Shown here piece after piece: positions 1-8,308 of a stretch of DNA of 19,454 nucleotides. Numbering within the stretch: position 1 is the stretch's first letter; every line of letters starts with the position of its first letter. The notes beneath the pieces were generated by a model. That model saw only the letters and a list, made by a program, of their open reading frames with translations, was not told the origin of the DNA and searched no databases. The translations under genes were made by a program, and so were the position numbers. The DNA is from Nitrospirota bacterium (GTDB lineage: Bacteria; Nitrospirota; Nitrospiria; Nitrospirales; UBA8639). Location of the stretch: the NCBI GenBank assembly GCA_003228495.1, contig QIDY01000153.1:1-19454 (forward strand). The letters are read 5' to 3'.

Positions 1-105
1 GCCACCAGTTTAGCCTCATTGAAGATGCGTATAGGTTGTCGTTTGAGTCCCCAGGTAAAACAGCGTATCCGTAAGGGTCTTGATCTGCTGGGAATTCATC
101 TGTAA
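1..105 (+). CDS. C-terminal tail of an unidentified protein (cut by window edge)
   Basis: The first frame is open from base 1 to a TAA at 103-105 and encodes 34 residues ending in LLGIHL. The peptide is rich in Lys and Arg (for example VKQRIRKGL), like the basic amphipathic C-termini of many glycosyltransferases, but it is too short to assign. It ends 47 bases before the WbsX-type gene on the same strand, so it is probably the preceding gene of the same polysaccharide operon. An open frame of this length could also occur by chance. Confidence 0.4.
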   Translation, partial: ATSLASLKMRIGCRLSPQVKQRIRKGLDLLGIHL

Positions 106-152
106 CAATTTATACAACTTCATGCAAATAACTCACCAATACAAGCCATAGA

Positions 153-1442
153 ATGAGTATTGATGCCAACTATCCATCTTTAGGAACGAAACCTTTGCCT
201 AGGCTGATTGCGTTTTACCTTACCCAGTTTCATCCGATACCGGAGAATGACGGCTGGTGGGGTAAGGGTTTCACTGAATGGACAAACGTGACCAAATCGA
301 GTCCGCTGTTTGAGGGGCACTTTCAACCGCACCTGCCTGGTGATTTTGGATTCTACGATCTTCGTGTGCGCGAGACACGGCGCGATCAGATAACCGTTGC
401 GAAGCAGTATGGCATCGATGGGTTTTGTTATTACTATTACTGGTTCTCCGGTACGCGGATACTTAATCTGCCATTTGACGATATGCTTGCCGATCCGGAA
501 AGTGACATGCCGTTTTGCTTGTGCTGGGCGAACGAGAACTGGACGCGTCGCTGGGATGCAGCCGATCATGAAGTATTGATCGCGCAGAAGTACCTGCCCG
601 AAGACGACATTAATTTCATCAAGGCGTTGGTGCCGATCTTCGAGGATAAACGCTATATCCGTGTAGATGGCAAGCCGTATCTCATCGTGTATCGGCCACA
701 GCACATTCCGGATGCCCTCCACACCGTGCGGGTGTGGCGCGAGCATTGTCGATCGATCGGATTGGGTGAAATACACCTATGTGCAGCGTTGACACATGGC
801 AACGACGATTACGCCAAGTTCGGTTTTGATAGTGGCGTTGAATTTCCTCCGCATAATCTTCGATCCCCAAACATCAATCACGAAATTAACTTTTATGATG
901 CTTTTCAAGGCAACGTGATGCAGTACGCGAAGATTGCACAATCGTATCTCGATTGCGCCTATGATACCTCGCGAGTTTTCAAAACGGTATTTCCATCATG
1001 GGATAATACCGCTCGCGTTGGAGCACGTGCTCTTGTGGTGCTTAACGGATCCCCCGAGAACTATGAGTACTGGTTGTCCTCTACTATTGATCAAGTTCAG
1101 CGATCAGACCATACAGATCAGCTAGTATTCATTAACGCATGGAACGAATGGGCCGAGGGTTGTCATCTTGAGCCTGATCGGTGGTTTGGCCATGCCTTCC
1201 TCCAAGCCACCTTGAATGCCAAAAACGGCTTACGTAGGTTCACGGCATTCACGGACATAGGCTTGCCTCACACACAAGAATTACCTCACCGGACCTTCTG
1301 GAAAGATTTGGTAGATGTGTTGTGCTATCACACCGAGCTCAAACTTGCCAATCTCAAGAATGCTGTCAAGCGGCAGCCGTTGCTGCGCTGTATGCTGCTG
1401 CCTGTCATAAGGGCGGTGCGGGCTTATCGAACACCAAATTGA
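153..1442 (+). CDS. WbsX-type glycosyltransferase (GH99-like domain)
   Basis: This 429-residue protein matches what I know of the WbsX family (glycosyltransferase WbsX, related in fold to GH99), found in O-antigen and capsule clusters. Family hallmarks are in order: YLTQFHPIPENDGWWGKGF from about residue 22, then TEWTNV (41-46), QPHLPGDFGFYDLR (58-71), YGIDGFCYYYYWFSG (86-100), CWANENWTRRWD (124-135), KPYLIVYRP (174-182), EFPPH (230-234) and NAWNEWAEGCHLEPD (328-342). The acidic and aromatic residues in these blocks probably line the active site. No signal peptide or membrane segment is visible, so it is probably cytoplasmic and adds a sugar to a lipid-linked or nascent glycan. The donor and acceptor cannot be read from the sequence. 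The ATG at 153 gives the usual family start but has no Shine-Dalgarno sequence. The length agrees with a complete protein. Confidence 0.9.
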   Translation: MSIDANYPSLGTKPLPRLIAFYLTQFHPIPENDGWWGKGFTEWTNVTKSSPLFEGHFQPHLPGDFGFYDLRVRETRRDQITVAKQYGIDGFCYYYYWFSGTRILNLPFDDMLADPESDMPFCLCWANENWTRRWDAADHEVLIAQKYLPEDDINFIKALVPIFEDKRYIRVDGKPYLIVYRPQHIPDALHTVRVWREHCRSIGLGEIHLCAALTHGNDDYAKFGFDSGVEFPPHNLRSPNINHEINFYDAFQGNVMQYAKIAQSYLDCAYDTSRVFKTVFPSWDNTARVGARALVVLNGSPENYEYWLSSTIDQVQRSDHTDQLVFINAWNEWAEGCHLEPDRWFGHAFLQATLNAKNGLRRFTAFTDIGLPHTQELPHRTFWKDLVDVLCYHTELKLANLKNAVKRQPLLRCMLLPVIRAVRAYRTPN

Positions 1443-1663
1443 CGATTTATTCCACAGGGTGTCAGAGAATCAAGAAAATGGAGTCAGGGAAATTTATACT
1501 CATTCTGACGTTGGATGTGGTCCGTGCTATACCCTCTTTACGATAGATTCAAGTTTTGCTCTTGATTTCATTGGTTGAACCTCTAAGGAATAGTCCTATT
1601 CTTTTGTGGCAAGGAAATTACTCAACCTCTTTTCGTAGTAAGCCTATTAAGGCGATTTTATAG
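1443..1663. other. Gene-free stretch between two glycosyltransferase genes (left part)
   Basis: No convincing gene is seen on either strand in this AT-rich stretch. It is the left part of a roughly 540-base gap between the WbsX-type gene and the GT2 gene. A weak sigma70-like pair, TTGAAC (1575-1580) and TATTCT (1597-1602) with 16 bases between, could serve the downstream genes, but it is within chance expectation. The right part of the gap holds a glycosyltransferase remnant, annotated separately. Confidence 0.4.
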
Positions 1664-1861
1664 CTTTCCTTATTGTTTATTCCGGATTGTCGGTTTAAGG
1701 CTGATGAGGATGGTGATCTCATTTTTCGAGCTCCACTTGCCGGGTGGAAATGTATGTATGTTCCCGATTATGAAGGCATTGTTGACTCCAACCATGAATA
1801 GAGAGTTCATGGCGCAGAAAATCCAGCAGTTTATAAATGGGCAATCAGATTCTATTCATGA
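1664..1861 (+). pseudogene. Decayed glycosyltransferase family 2 remnant
   Basis: Read in the frame of base 1664, this stretch encodes a peptide containing ADEDGDLIFR and then AGWKCMYVPDYEGIV before a TAG at 1799-1801. That resembles the E-D-xDL-x-R-x-xxAG-xxC-xYVP segment of GT2 rhamnosyltransferase-like enzymes, which holds the catalytic acidic residue and the following strand. The frame is closed upstream by TAG at 1661-1663. Beyond 1801 it continues as a plausible tail (ENPAVYKWAIRFYS) to a TGA at 1859-1861. There is no N-terminal GT-A domain and no credible start, so this is a broken fragment rather than a gene. From 1861 to 1980 the other frames are open but unrecognisable. The similarity is judged by eye only. 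Confidence 0.5.
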
Positions 1862-1980
1862 TCGTCCGAGCGGGATTCATTATGAAAGGGATTGTTCTTA
1901 TAACTGGGGAGCCGGTTGGCATGGCCTCGGAAAAATATTCACGCCTGTCAGGCATACCGAAAATTTTGAGAGATTGGTTT

Positions 1981-2949
1981 GTGATTAGTATCATAATACC
2001 GACCTACAATGCGTCTTGGTATATCAAGCAACAGTTAAATGCTCTGCTTGGTCAAAACCTTAAGCACTATGAAATTTTCATCGTGGATTCCTCATCATCC
2101 GATCATACTGTCGCAACAGCAAAAGCATGTAAAATTCGTGTGACCGTCATCCGGAAGTCCGAGTTCGATCATGGTGGGACCAGAACACTGGCGGGCAAAC
2201 AGACTGATGGGGAAATCCTCGTTTACCTGACGCAGGATGCTATACCTTTGGGAGAGAATGCTGTTGATGATCTTGTCAGACCTCTTCGTGAAGACGAGAA
2301 AGTTGGAGCTGCATATGGAAGGCAAATTCCTCATCAGAATGCCACACCATTTGCCGCTCATCTAAGGGCCTTCAACTATCCGACCCAATCGTATGTCAGG
2401 AATCTCTCCGACAAGGCAACGTTTGGGCTCAAGACTGCTTTTTGTTCGAACTCCTTTGCAGCATACAAAAGAAGTGCTCTAGAAAACGTTGGGTGGTTCA
2501 AAGAGAAATTGATTTTCGGAGAAGACATACATACTTGTGCAAGAATGCTGGGCATGGGCTATAAGGTTGCCTATGTAGCAGAGGCCGCTGTATCCCATTC
2601 GCATAACTATTCTCTATGTGCTGAGATGAAACGGTACTTTGATACGGGCGTCTTTCATAAGACCGAAAACTGGCTTCTGGAGGAGTTTGGAGGCCCAGAG
2701 AAAGAAGGCGTCAAATACATGTTGTCAGAAATGAGATTTTTATTGACCAACAGACTGCCTCACTTGATACCCCAATCAATTCTCAGGGGAATCCTGAAGT
2801 TTGCAGGGTATAAACTGGGATATCACTATGATAAACTTCCTGACGCTGTAACAAGACGGCTCAGCTTGCATCGCCGATGGGTGGGATTTCATGAACTAAG
2901 AAGACATACACGAGGGTTCCCCCATTCTGGAGATGAGTTTGATCATTGA
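1981..2949 (+). CDS. Glycosyltransferase family 2, rhamnosyltransferase-like
   Basis: This GT-A fold glycosyltransferase probably transfers rhamnose, or a related sugar, from a dTDP-sugar in the cytoplasm. The N-terminal strand ISIIIPTYN (residues 2-10) is followed by IVDSSSSD (34-41), the EFDHGGTR motif (61-68) typical of bacterial rhamnosyltransferases, and the donor- and metal-site block YLTQDAIP (82-89). CSNSFAAY and FGEDIHTCARMLGMGYKVAYV (20 residues or fewer each when split at FGED) mark the acceptor and catalytic region further on. The C-terminal half is helical and basic. I start it at GTG 1981, directly before the first beta strand, giving 322 residues. The frame is open further upstream, with ATG codons at 1837 and 1882, but the extra 33-48 residues look unlike the family and lie in decayed sequence. 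It is followed after 12 bases by the WcaJ-type gene, and rmlBACD in this window could supply its donor. Confidence 0.82.
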   Translation: MISIIIPTYNASWYIKQQLNALLGQNLKHYEIFIVDSSSSDHTVATAKACKIRVTVIRKSEFDHGGTRTLAGKQTDGEILVYLTQDAIPLGENAVDDLVRPLREDEKVGAAYGRQIPHQNATPFAAHLRAFNYPTQSYVRNLSDKATFGLKTAFCSNSFAAYKRSALENVGWFKEKLIFGEDIHTCARMLGMGYKVAYVAEAAVSHSHNYSLCAEMKRYFDTGVFHKTENWLLEEFGGPEKEGVKYMLSEMRFLLTNRLPHLIPQSILRGILKFAGYKLGYHYDKLPDAVTRRLSLHRRWVGFHELRRHTRGFPHSGDEFDH

Positions 2950-2961
2950 ATTCCTCTGCCC

Positions 2962-4362
2962 ATGCTGAAACGCCATTCCGAATTTTTTAAAAATCTTCTG
3001 TTTCTTTCTGATCTCCTCCTTATCAGTGGCTGCTGGCTTGCAGCCTATTTTATTCGATTTTCCGCTCCTCTCTTCCCTGTAACAAAGGGAATTCCCCCTA
3101 TTGAACCCTATTTGTGGTTGCTCTTTCCAATAATTCTAGTATGGGGGATCAGTTTTTCTACTTTGAATTTATATCGTCCACGTCGAATGGGATCTCATCT
3201 CGCTGAATTTGTGGATTTAGCCAAAGCCAATACGCTGTGTATTCTGATCCTGGTGGCCCTTACCTTTTTTTCAAAAACCTTTGAGTTTTCCCGATTGGTG
3301 ATCCTGTACTTCTGGTTGCTAAATTTGGTGGTTTTAGGATTTTCGCGAATGGTGTTTCGTGAAATTCTTCGGGTTCTTCGTCGGTTGGGATATAACCAGC
3401 GGCATGTTGTGGTTATTGGGGCAGGGATTTTAGGTCAACGGCTGGTTCAAACTCTTCGGGCTCATCCAGAATTAGGCATGGAGGTACGTGGATATTTGTC
3501 CAGGAATGTAGCCAAAGTTGGGGAACTGTTGCAGGGTGTGCCAGTAATAGGCACTTTTAATCAAGCTGAAGAGTTGTTGCCCCGGCAGGTTGATGTGGTG
3601 TTTTTGTGTCTACCGCCTGCTGTGGAAGGCGAAGCCGAGCGGCTGATGAAAATTCTTTCCACTACGACCATTGAAGTGAAAGTCATTCCCTCTATTTATG
3701 AATTTATTACTTTAAGAGCCGAGGCTGAAATATTCGGCGGTTTGCCCATCATTACGTTACAAGGATCGCCACTCTATGGGTGGAACGTCTTCCTGAAACG
3801 TTGGTTTGATGTGGCCGGAGCGTTAGTGGCTTTGGGAATAACCATCCCTCTTATGGTAATGATCGCCATACTTATTAAAATGACGTCATCTGGTCCAATT
3901 TTTTATCGACAGATTCGGGGAGGTCTTGATGGGCGTTCTTTTCAAATTCTCAAGTTTCGAACGATGTATGATGATGCTGAACGGGAGACAGGACCTGTTT
4001 GGGCGGACTCTAAGGATCCTCGGCGGACGCCCCTCGGCAAAATTTTACGTCGCACGAGTTTGGACGAATTGCCTCAATTTTGGAATGTACTCAAGGGGGA
4101 AATGAGTATCGTTGGACCTCGTCCTGAGCGCCCGGAGTTTATTCAAAAGTTTCGAGAACAATTTCCTCAGTACAATCTTCGCCACAAAATGAAAGCGGGT
4201 ATTACAGGATGGGCTCAGGTCAATGGATTCCGAGGTAATACATCGTGGGAAAAACGACTGGCACACGATATCTATTACATTGAACATTGGTCATTGTGGT
4301 TGGATATGAAAATCATGCTTCTTACGTGTTGGAAAGGGTTTATTCATCGGGAGGCGTATTGA
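2962..4362 (+). CDS. wcaJ: Undecaprenyl-phosphate sugar-1-phosphate transferase (WcaJ-type priming enzyme)
   Basis: This membrane enzyme moves a hexose-1-phosphate, usually glucose-1-phosphate, from a UDP-sugar to undecaprenyl phosphate, the first step of exopolysaccharide, capsule or O-unit assembly. Four N-terminal membrane segments lie near residues 11-31, 49-69, 86-104 and 112-130. A Rossmann-like domain follows with GAGILGQ (153-159). A further hydrophobic segment at about 285-306 precedes the C-terminal catalytic domain (bacterial sugar transferase family). That domain carries KFRTM (331-335), TSLDELPQFWNV (365-376), GEMSIVGPRPERPEF (379-393) and KAGITGWAQVNGFRG (411-425). The length of 466 is close to WcaJ, and the C-terminus is complete. 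The actual sugar cannot be told from sequence. The ATG at 2962 lacks a Shine-Dalgarno sequence. It ends 31 bases from the convergent metG, marking the right edge of the polysaccharide locus. Confidence 0.92.
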   Translation: MLKRHSEFFKNLLFLSDLLLISGCWLAAYFIRFSAPLFPVTKGIPPIEPYLWLLFPIILVWGISFSTLNLYRPRRMGSHLAEFVDLAKANTLCILILVALTFFSKTFEFSRLVILYFWLLNLVVLGFSRMVFREILRVLRRLGYNQRHVVVIGAGILGQRLVQTLRAHPELGMEVRGYLSRNVAKVGELLQGVPVIGTFNQAEELLPRQVDVVFLCLPPAVEGEAERLMKILSTTTIEVKVIPSIYEFITLRAEAEIFGGLPIITLQGSPLYGWNVFLKRWFDVAGALVALGITIPLMVMIAILIKMTSSGPIFYRQIRGGLDGRSFQILKFRTMYDDAERETGPVWADSKDPRRTPLGKILRRTSLDELPQFWNVLKGEMSIVGPRPERPEFIQKFREQFPQYNLRHKMKAGITGWAQVNGFRGNTSWEKRLAHDIYYIEHWSLWLDMKIMLLTCWKGFIHREAY

Positions 4363-4393
4363 AAAAATAGGTTCACCCTTCTTAGCATCTCAA

Positions 4394-6382
4394 TTATTTC
4401 ACTTTGGTGCCAATCGGGATGTCTTCCGATAATGCGAGTAATCCCAGTACATCTTTATCTCCAGCGGCCAGGACCATGCCTTGTGATTCGATCCCCATCA
4501 GTTTGGCCGGTTTGAGATTGGCGACCACCACAATGGTTCTTCCCACCAATTCTTCGGGCGCGTATTTCTTGCCAATGCCTGCCACAATCTGACGTTGTTC
4601 GGTTCCAATATCGACTTGCAGCTTGAGAAGTTTTGCAGATTTCGGTACCCGCTCGACTGTAAGAATCTTGGCGACTTTCAGCTGGACTTTCTGAAACTCT
4701 TCGATCCCGATGAGCGGTAGGTCGTCAGTGGTCATGGGAGGTTGTGAAGATTGAGACGATGAAACTGAAGCCGGTTCATTTTTTTCCAAGGAAGACGAAG
4801 GGGTTGGAGACGGAGATGGTTGTGAGGCATTGGTGGACGGCATGTCTTTCTTGGGAAACAGTGCTTCTCCTTTGGTGACTGGATTGGTGTATGCGTACTC
4901 GCCCCAAGCCGGGTAGTTCGGTAGCGTGGAAGCAAGAAAGTCTACCGTGAGTCCCAATCGGGTTTTCATGATTTCCGCAGTATGGGGGAGAAATGGAGAA
5001 AGGGCATAAGTCAGGAACCGTAGTGTTTCTGCAAGATAAAACAATACGGTCTGTAGCCTTGGTGTCTTCGCAGGATCTTTCGCTAAGACCCATGGCGCGG
5101 TTTTATCGATATATTGATTGGCTAATTGCACTAGCCCCAAAATTGCTTCTAGGGCACGATGAAATTCAAAGCGATGAAGGTGCGCTGCAATTATTTCGCA
5201 AAGGGTTGATGCGGCCTGTTGGAGTTGGTGGTCCAACTCAATTTCTGTTTGAGGATCGGGACGAGGGATCATATGTTTAGAAAAATTGCCGAGCATCGCT
5301 AATGTCCGAGAAACCAGGTTTCCCAAGTCATTGGCTAATTCCGCCTGGTACCGACGATGGAAGGCTGTCAGGGAAAAATCCCCGTCCTGGCCGAATGGAA
5401 CTTCTCGTAGCAGGAAATACCGAAAGGCATCGGTGCCGAATGCTTCCACAATGGCGTATGGATCAATCACATTCCCACGGCTTTTTGACATTTTTTCACC
5501 ATCCACGGTCCACCATCCATGGGCAAAGATGGATTGTGGGAGCGGACGCTCCATGCCCATGAGCATGGTAGACCAATATACGGCATGGGTCGTAAGAATA
5601 TCCTTGCCTACCAAGTGCACCGAAGCCGGCCAAAACCCAGCAGCGTTCTTGTGGGTTGAGAGATATTCCAAGGCCGAAAGATAATTCACCAATGCATCGA
5701 CCCACACATAGGCCACACAGTCTCGGTCAAAGGGCAATTCAATTCCCCATGAGAGGCGTGACTTGGGTCGAGATATAGAGAGATCTTCCAGTGGCTTTTG
5801 CAGAAACCCCAACACCTCATTTCGTCGGGAATCCGGCTGAATAAATCCGGGATGCGTCTGAATATGGTTTTTGAGACGATCTTGAAATTGGCTCATACGA
5901 AAAAAGTAGTTTCGCTCGCTCACCTGCTCTACCGGCCGTCGGCAATCGGGGCAAAGACCCTGCTCCACATCCTTCTCTGTCCAAAACCGCTCATCGAAGG
6001 TGCAATACCATCCCGTGTATTCCGCTAGGTAAATCAAACCCTTGTCAAAAAGGGTTTGTAAGCAACGCTGTACAACTGTTTGGTGGTGAGCGTCGGTTGT
6101 GCGAATAAACCCATCCTGTGAAATATTCAACTGCGTCCAAAGGTTCTTGAATTTCGGCATGAGCCGATCACAATGTGTTTGCGGATCGCAGCCGGCCTTC
6201 GCAGCCGCTTGCTGAACTTTTTGCCCGTGTTCGTCCAATCCGGTAAGAAAAAAGACATCATAGCCTCGTAAACGATGAAATCGGGCCAACACATCTGCTG
6301 CAATCGTGGTATAAGCATGGCCGATATGCGGCACATCGTTGACATAATAAATGGGGGTCGTGACGTAAAACGTATTAGGCAT
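4394..6382 (-). CDS. metG: Methionyl-tRNA synthetase with C-terminal tRNA-binding domain
   Basis: This class I synthetase charges tRNA-Met with methionine in the cytoplasm. The class I signatures are present: HIGH at residues 19-22 and KMSKS at 297-301, with GWYC near 124-127 and FAHGWWTVDGEKMSKS close to the end of the Rossmann fold. The connective-peptide zinc knuckle is incomplete: C127, C144 and C147 are present, but the fourth usual position holds D130. A Ser/Pro/Thr/Gln-rich linker (about 509-557) joins the catalytic and anticodon part to a Trbp111-like dimerising tRNA-binding domain (558-662), whose core carries GIGKKY, VVVANLKPAKLMGIESQGM. The total length of 662 fits the long form of the enzyme. 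An AAGGA Shine-Dalgarno-like element lies upstream of the ATG. It is the last gene of the tmk-holB-metG group, 88 bases after holB. Confidence 0.97.
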   Translation of the reverse strand: MPNTFYVTTPIYYVNDVPHIGHAYTTIAADVLARFHRLRGYDVFFLTGLDEHGQKVQQAAAKAGCDPQTHCDRLMPKFKNLWTQLNISQDGFIRTTDAHHQTVVQRCLQTLFDKGLIYLAEYTGWYCTFDERFWTEKDVEQGLCPDCRRPVEQVSERNYFFRMSQFQDRLKNHIQTHPGFIQPDSRRNEVLGFLQKPLEDLSISRPKSRLSWGIELPFDRDCVAYVWVDALVNYLSALEYLSTHKNAAGFWPASVHLVGKDILTTHAVYWSTMLMGMERPLPQSIFAHGWWTVDGEKMSKSRGNVIDPYAIVEAFGTDAFRYFLLREVPFGQDGDFSLTAFHRRYQAELANDLGNLVSRTLAMLGNFSKHMIPRPDPQTEIELDHQLQQAASTLCEIIAAHLHRFEFHRALEAILGLVQLANQYIDKTAPWVLAKDPAKTPRLQTVLFYLAETLRFLTYALSPFLPHTAEIMKTRLGLTVDFLASTLPNYPAWGEYAYTNPVTKGEALFPKKDMPSTNASQPSPSPTPSSSLEKNEPASVSSSQSSQPPMTTDDLPLIGIEEFQKVQLKVAKILTVERVPKSAKLLKLQVDIGTEQRQIVAGIGKKYAPEELVGRTIVVVANLKPAKLMGIESQGMVLAAGDKDVLGLLALSEDIPIGTKVK

Positions 6383-6470
6383 AACGTAATAATTCCTTTT
6401 TCCCTGTAAAGAAAAACACTCTGCGCATATTCATTTTCGGTCGATTAAGCTTTGGATACCCTTTTGAGAT

Positions 6471-7496
6471 TCATTCATGGGCATGAGCATATTCCAATTG
6501 GTCATGGAGATGGAAGAAAAATTGTTCTAAGCCGATTTGCATGTTCAGATTTCGTTGTTGATCCCGTTCAAGCTGATGTAATTCTTTTATGAGCTCTAGA
6601 ATGTCCGAGGGTCTTATCCGCTTTGCTAAATGGCGGAGTGTAGGTTCCTGATCACAGTAGAGCGTAGGAGAATTTGTCTCCTCTAAGGAGAGTAGGAGCA
6701 GATCCCGCAGGCCCTGCTGAAACCAATGGATCGCTTCTGGTACTTGGTGAGATTTAACAAGACTTTCGCTGATTGCAAAAACGTGTGCCGCTGAATCGGA
6801 ATGTTCCTCAAATAACAAGGCCCAGTATTGGCGAAGATTGACCTTCAATTCTTCAGGATCGAGGTGGAGTGCTTGTCCCAGCCGGCCTTCCGAGAAGGTT
6901 GCCACTAGTCTTGCGTCGCTTGACTCCATCGATGAATGCTTTTTGAGAAATTCAAAAACGTCACCGACGGGCAGAGGGGAAAACCGAAGAGCAATACATC
7001 GAGATCGAATAGTCGGCAAGAGATGTTCCGGACGACTCGAGATAAGAAGAAAGAGACAATGATCCGGCGGATCCTCCAGGGTTTTCAGTAAGGCATTCGC
7101 AGCTTCTATCGTCATGGTCTCGGCTTCATCAATGAGGCAGATCTTGTGTGAACCGATAAGCGGGCGATAAATGACGAGGTGTTCGATTTCACGAATTTGG
7201 TCGATTTTTATTTTGGGATTCTGTTTTTGTCCATCTTCGGGCTGAATAATTAAACAATCGGGATGGATTGTTTGCTCAACTTGGTGGCATGACCGACAGG
7301 TGCCACAAGCGTCTGGTGCGGAATCTGACTGTGGCATTTCACAGTGGAGTAATTGGGTTAGGGCTTGTGCGGTTTGCCGTTTCCCGATAGCTGGTTCCCC
7401 ATGAAAGAGATAGGCATGCCCGAGGTGGTGGGTCCTTACGGCGGTCTGAAGCCACTGAATGGGGCGGTGGTGTCCAATGATTGTATTAAATGGCAT
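6471..7496 (-). CDS. holB: DNA polymerase III delta prime subunit
   Basis: This AAA+ clamp-loader subunit helps load the beta sliding clamp during replication. Visible features are the P-loop-like GEPAIGK (residues 33-39), a four-cysteine zinc module (C52, C64, C67, C70), the Walker B-like LIDEAETM (121-128), NALLKTLEDPP (134-144) and the SRC motif at 165-167 that supplies the arginine finger to a neighbouring subunit. The P-loop has Arg-Gln where Ser/Thr is usual. That is in keeping with delta prime subunits that do not hydrolyse ATP. The 341-residue length is normal. The C-terminal collar domain is poorly conserved, as expected. It starts 12 bases after the tmk stop, a pairing common across bacteria that indicates co-transcription. 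No Shine-Dalgarno sequence is evident. Confidence 0.95.
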   Translation of the reverse strand: MPFNTIIGHHRPIQWLQTAVRTHHLGHAYLFHGEPAIGKRQTAQALTQLLHCEMPQSDSAPDACGTCRSCHQVEQTIHPDCLIIQPEDGQKQNPKIKIDQIREIEHLVIYRPLIGSHKICLIDEAETMTIEAANALLKTLEDPPDHCLFLLISSRPEHLLPTIRSRCIALRFSPLPVGDVFEFLKKHSSMESSDARLVATFSEGRLGQALHLDPEELKVNLRQYWALLFEEHSDSAAHVFAISESLVKSHQVPEAIHWFQQGLRDLLLLSLEETNSPTLYCDQEPTLRHLAKRIRPSDILELIKELHQLERDQQRNLNMQIGLEQFFFHLHDQLEYAHAHE

Positions 7497-7508
7497 GCTT
7501 GAGAACTA

Positions 7509-8225
7509 TTATTTCTTTGGTGAAGAATGGACCAAACCAAGAGAAGTGTTGTTGTGGATGATATGCGAAGTCATGGAAGCAATTTGGTCGGCTAGGGCAT
7601 GAGGAGACTGTCGGGCATCAATCTGTTGGATCCGTTCCGGGTACTGTTTGGTCAAGGCGAGAAACCCGCGACGTACTCGTCGATGAAAGCTGAGCGATTC
7701 ATGATCCAATCGGTTTTGTTTTTTCGCTCGTTGGCGTCTTGCTAACCCATCTTGAATCGGGAGATCAAGAAAAAATGTGAGATGCGGTTGCAGTCCATTT
7801 GTAACAAATTGCTGGGCGGTGATAAGAAATGTCTTATCAAGAGAACGAGCATATCCTTGATAGGCCAGGGTTGAGTCAAAAAACCGATCACAGAGCACAA
7901 TCATCCCCTTCGCCAATGCTGGTTGAATAACATGTGCGACATGTTGGGACCGAGCGGCAAAAATTAACATGGATTCACAGCACGGTGTGATGGATTCGGC
8001 GTGACCCTGGGGCTTCGATGAAGCCAATAACAATTTGCGAATGGTTTCAGCCAGAGGTGTTCCACCGGGCTCACGAGTTTCGATGACTTGGTAGCCCTGC
8101 GCCCGCAGTGATCGAGCGAGTCGTCGGCATTGGGTGGTCTTTCCGGAACCTTCCGTGCCTTCGAAGGTGATAAACACTCCGCTTAACGATCGCTGTTTTT
8201 TTGTTCGTGGGCTTCTGGATTCCAT
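7509..8225 (-). CDS. tmk: Thymidylate kinase
   Basis: This enzyme phosphorylates dTMP to dTDP with ATP, a required step of dTTP synthesis. It shows the P-loop FEGTEGSGKTTQ (residues 21-32), the substrate loop TREPGGTPL (50-58), the CDRFFDSTLAYQGYAR block (112-127) with the family Asp-Arg pair at 113-114, FFLDLP (151-156) and an arginine-rich lid (RRQRAKKQNR, 163-172). The 238-residue product is about 15-20 residues longer than typical enzymes at the N-terminus and has a short polar tail. The ATG start is supported by a strong GGAGG 11 bases upstream. It leads the tmk-holB-metG group and is divergent from the DUF502 gene across a 155-base gap. Confidence 0.96.
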   Translation of the reverse strand: MESRSPRTKKQRSLSGVFITFEGTEGSGKTTQCRRLARSLRAQGYQVIETREPGGTPLAETIRKLLLASSKPQGHAESITPCCESMLIFAARSQHVAHVIQPALAKGMIVLCDRFFDSTLAYQGYARSLDKTFLITAQQFVTNGLQPHLTFFLDLPIQDGLARRQRAKKQNRLDHESLSFHRRVRRGFLALTKQYPERIQQIDARQSPHALADQIASMTSHIIHNNTSLGLVHSSPKK

Positions 8226-8279
8226 TAAAACATCATCCTCCGCCTATAGTCTAAGTCATTGAAATTTGAAAGAAAAGTC

Positions 8280-8308
8280 TTGCCGGTAACATGTCGGGAT
8301 TGTAAGAT
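8280..8308 (+). promoter_or_regulatory. Candidate sigma70 promoter for the DUF502 gene
   Basis: TTGCCG (8280-8285) and TAAGAT (8303-8308) are separated by 17 bases. They lie in the divergent tmk/DUF502 gap and point toward the DUF502 gene. The predicted start point is near 8315, giving a leader of about 65 bases. A palindrome, AAGATAC-N6-GTATCTT, covers the -10 element and start point. Confidence 0.45.

Noticed and set aside
180..776. A 198-codon open frame on the minus strand inside the WbsX-type gene
   Set aside because: It is antisense to a gene with clear family motifs, and its product shows no recognisable domain.
1591..1602. GAATAG-TC-CTATTC inverted repeat in the gene-free stretch
   Set aside because: The six-base arms have only a two-base centre, too tight for an RNA hairpin, and there is no following T-tract or second copy.
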